Positions 62,570 through 64,000 of a stretch of DNA of 64,000 bases are shown here, in pieces. The stretch is from Streptomyces umbrinus (lineage in GTDB: Bacteria; Actinomycetota; Actinomycetes; Streptomycetales; Streptomycetaceae): assembly GCF_030817415.1 (NCBI RefSeq), contig NZ_JAUSZI010000002.1:2480001-2544000 (forward strand). The letters are read 5' to 3'. The translations under genes and the position numbers were made by a program. Below the pieces are notes generated by a model. The model was not told where the DNA came from. It saw nothing but the letters and a program-made list of their open reading frames with translations, and made no database searches. Positions within the stretch are counted from its first letter, which is position 1; each line of letters begins with the position of its first letter.

Positions 62570-64000
62570 ATGACGACAGGCCGAGTGGAGGTGACCGCGG
62601 CGGACATCGCCCGGTTCGCCGAGGTGAAACCGACCGCCGTCAGCAACTGGCGCAAGCGGCACAACGACTTCCCCCAACCCGTTGGCGGCACCGACCGCAG
62701 CCCCCGTTTCGACCTCGCCGAGGTCGAAGAGTGGCTTGGACGCCAGGGCAAGGCCCGGCGTATCGCGGTGGCCGAGCGGCTGTGGCAAAGCTTCGAATCC
62801 GCAAGGGTTGGCAGCGCCGCCGAGGACGCCCTGGCCCTCACCGGCCTGCTCCTGTTCCACCTCCACCGCCATCCCGGTACACAGAGCCCGCACGACAAGG
62901 CGGGCATGGTCCAGCTGATGGAGCGCGCCGAGCACACCTTCGCCGAGGCTCCCGGCGGCACGGTCGGCAGTCTCGGCGAACTCCTCAGCCCCCTTCAGTA
63001 CGAGCTCGGTGCCCGGTTGCTCTCCCTCCTGGTCACCGCTACCGAGGCCGCGGCGGCCGATGGCGCGCGCGCCACCTTCGACGACCTGTGCGCCCGCTTC
63101 TTGCACCAGGGCTCACGTTCCAGCCTCGCCGCCACACCCCGAGAACTCGCCGACCTGATGGTCACCCTCGCCGGGGCGCCCACCGACGGCGCGGTGCTCG
63201 ACGCCTCCTGCGGCAGCGGAACCTTCCTCCTCGCCGCCGCCGACGCGGGTGCCACCCGCGTCCAGGGTCAGGAGCTCAGCCACTCCCTCGCCCTCTTCGC
63301 CGCCCTCCGCCTGGCCTTCCGTAACACCGATCCGGCAGCGACGGCCGTCTCCTTCGACGTGCACACCGGCGACTTCCTGCGCCGCCCCGCCTTCCGTTCC
63401 GGGCGCGCGGCGGCCGTCGTCGGTCACCCACCGTTCGCCGACCGCAACTGGGGCCACGAAGAGCTTGTCGACCATGTGAGCTGGGAGTACGGCTTCCCAC
63501 CCCGCGGCGAGTCGGAACTCGCCTGGATCCAGCAGACCCTCGCCCATGCCGCTCCGGGTGCGCCGGTAGTCCTCCTCCTGCCCCCGGCGGTCGCCTTCCG
63601 CCCCTCTGGCCGCCGCATCCGACAGGAGCTGCTGCGCCGGGGCGCGCTACGCGCGGTGCTCTCCCTTCCCGCCGGCTACGCGGCCCACTACGCGCTCGCC
63701 CTCCAGATCTGGGTCCTGCGCCGCCCTGAACTGGGTGAACTGCCGCCTGCCCACGTCCTGATGACAGACACCGGGAACGAGCAGGATCCGCGCAGCATGA
63801 TCCAGGATCTCTGGGTGCGGTACGTAGCGGCGGCCGACGACGCTTCCTCGTTCCTGGAGCGCCCCGGCGTGGCTCGGTCGGTCCCTGTGATGGATCTCCT
63901 CGACGACGATGTCGACTTGACCCCGCGCCGTCATCTGCCCCAGCCCGCCGCACTCGGCGTGAGTGCCGAAACACTGGACGCGGCTCGTACCACCGTGGAC
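62570..64000 (+). CDS. N6-adenine-type DNA methylase with N-terminal HTH, partial at right edge
   Basis: ATG 62570 (MTTGRVEVTAADIARFAEVK) has GAGGAG upstream; 477 codons are visible and the frame runs off the window. Residues 8-65 form an excisionase/MerR-like HTH (PTAVSNWRKRHNDFPQPVGG). Next comes a class I methyltransferase: motif I VLDASCGSGTFLLAA (CGSGTF at 214-219) and motif IV VVGHPPFADRNWG. Here the expected Asn of NPPF is His286, an unusual substitution at the base-binding catalytic position. The architecture resembles type I/BREX-like adenine methylases (HsdM/PglX relatives). It is divergent from the pPIWI-RE operon and probably protects host DNA or regulates the locus. Confidence 0.8.
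   Translation, partial: MTTGRVEVTAADIARFAEVKPTAVSNWRKRHNDFPQPVGGTDRSPRFDLAEVEEWLGRQGKARRIAVAERLWQSFESARVGSAAEDALALTGLLLFHLHRHPGTQSPHDKAGMVQLMERAEHTFAEAPGGTVGSLGELLSPLQYELGARLLSLLVTATEAAAADGARATFDDLCARFLHQGSRSSLAATPRELADLMVTLAGAPTDGAVLDASCGSGTFLLAAADAGATRVQGQELSHSLALFAALRLAFRNTDPAATAVSFDVHTGDFLRRPAFRSGRAAAVVGHPPFADRNWGHEELVDHVSWEYGFPPRGESELAWIQQTLAHAAPGAPVVLLLPPAVAFRPSGRRIRQELLRRGALRAVLSLPAGYAAHYALALQIWVLRRPELGELPPAHVLMTDTGNEQDPRSMIQDLWVRYVAAADDASSFLERPGVARSVPVMDLLDDDVDLTPRRHLPQPAALGVSAETLDAARTTVD

Noticed and set aside
1..64000. tRNA, rRNA or riboswitch genes
   Set aside because: No cloverleaf-like or conserved riboswitch sequence was recognised by eye; a covariance search (tRNAscan/Infernal) would be decisive.

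Overview
The window is high-GC DNA with Streptomyces-type codon use, GGAGG-type ribosome binding sites, many ATGA/GTGA start-stop overlaps and rare TTA (bldA) codons. It is almost certainly from a Streptomyces or close relative. The many decayed insertion sequences suggest an accessory region such as a chromosome arm, an island or a plasmid; that placement is inference. All functions are read from the sequence and from knowledge of protein families. No database search was run. Layout: (1) 1-3.6 kb holds a cupin-like gene running off the left edge, a divergent MFS exporter, and IS110-type remnants. (2) 3.87-14.65 kb is one 3,592-residue hybrid PKS-NRPS ordered acyl ligase-ACP-KS-AT-ACP-luciferase-like monooxygenase-C-A-PCP-C. 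It has no thioesterase, two TTA codons and a strong terminator. (3) 14.8-20.4 kb is mobile-element debris: an IS256 fragment, a broken P-loop kinase, one intact IS3 element, IS21 and recombinase fragments, and an intact tyrosine recombinase/XRE/small zinc-ribbon module. (4) 21.0-25.7 kb is a compact diterpene locus: a terpene synthase with a degenerate Asp-rich motif, a P450, a GGPP synthase with a TTA codon, and an IclR-type regulator carrying twelve CTGCC repeats inside its reading frame. (5) 25.9-31.1 kb has a frameshifted IS630 element, an ArsR-rhodanese fusion regulator, a decayed rhodanese paralogue, an octamer tandem repeat and a hypothetical gene. (6) 31.1-44.1 kb is a tad/Flp pilus-type export locus, mostly on the minus strand. 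Its CpaF/TadA motor ATPase is split by an IS3 element with a CAC target duplication; removing the element restores a 450-codon frame exactly. (7) 44.4-48.4 kb carries small regulatory genes: two anti-sigma-type ATPases, a SLOG/DprA-like protein and an XRE-TPR regulator. (8) 48.9-52.4 kb is a membrane-anchored STAND-type NTPase with 14 WD40 repeats. (9) 53.1-64.0 kb is a defence locus of the pPIWI-RE type. On the minus strand it reads PD-(D/E)XK nuclease, REase with a zinc ribbon, DinG/XPD-like helicase and pPIWI-RE. A DNA methylase with an N-terminal HTH lies divergent to it and runs off the right edge. How the genes work together: the PKS-NRPS and the diterpene locus are two specialised-metabolite systems separated by about 6 kb of transposon debris. 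TTA codons in the PKS-NRPS and GGPP synthase suggest bldA-dependent, late expression. The tad locus should be inactive in this strain unless the IS excises. The pPIWI-RE operon is the most distinctive system here: the published core (pPIWI-RE, DinG-like helicase, REase) is extended by a Cas4/RecB-like nuclease and a divergent methylase whose motif IV reads HPPF instead of NPPF.
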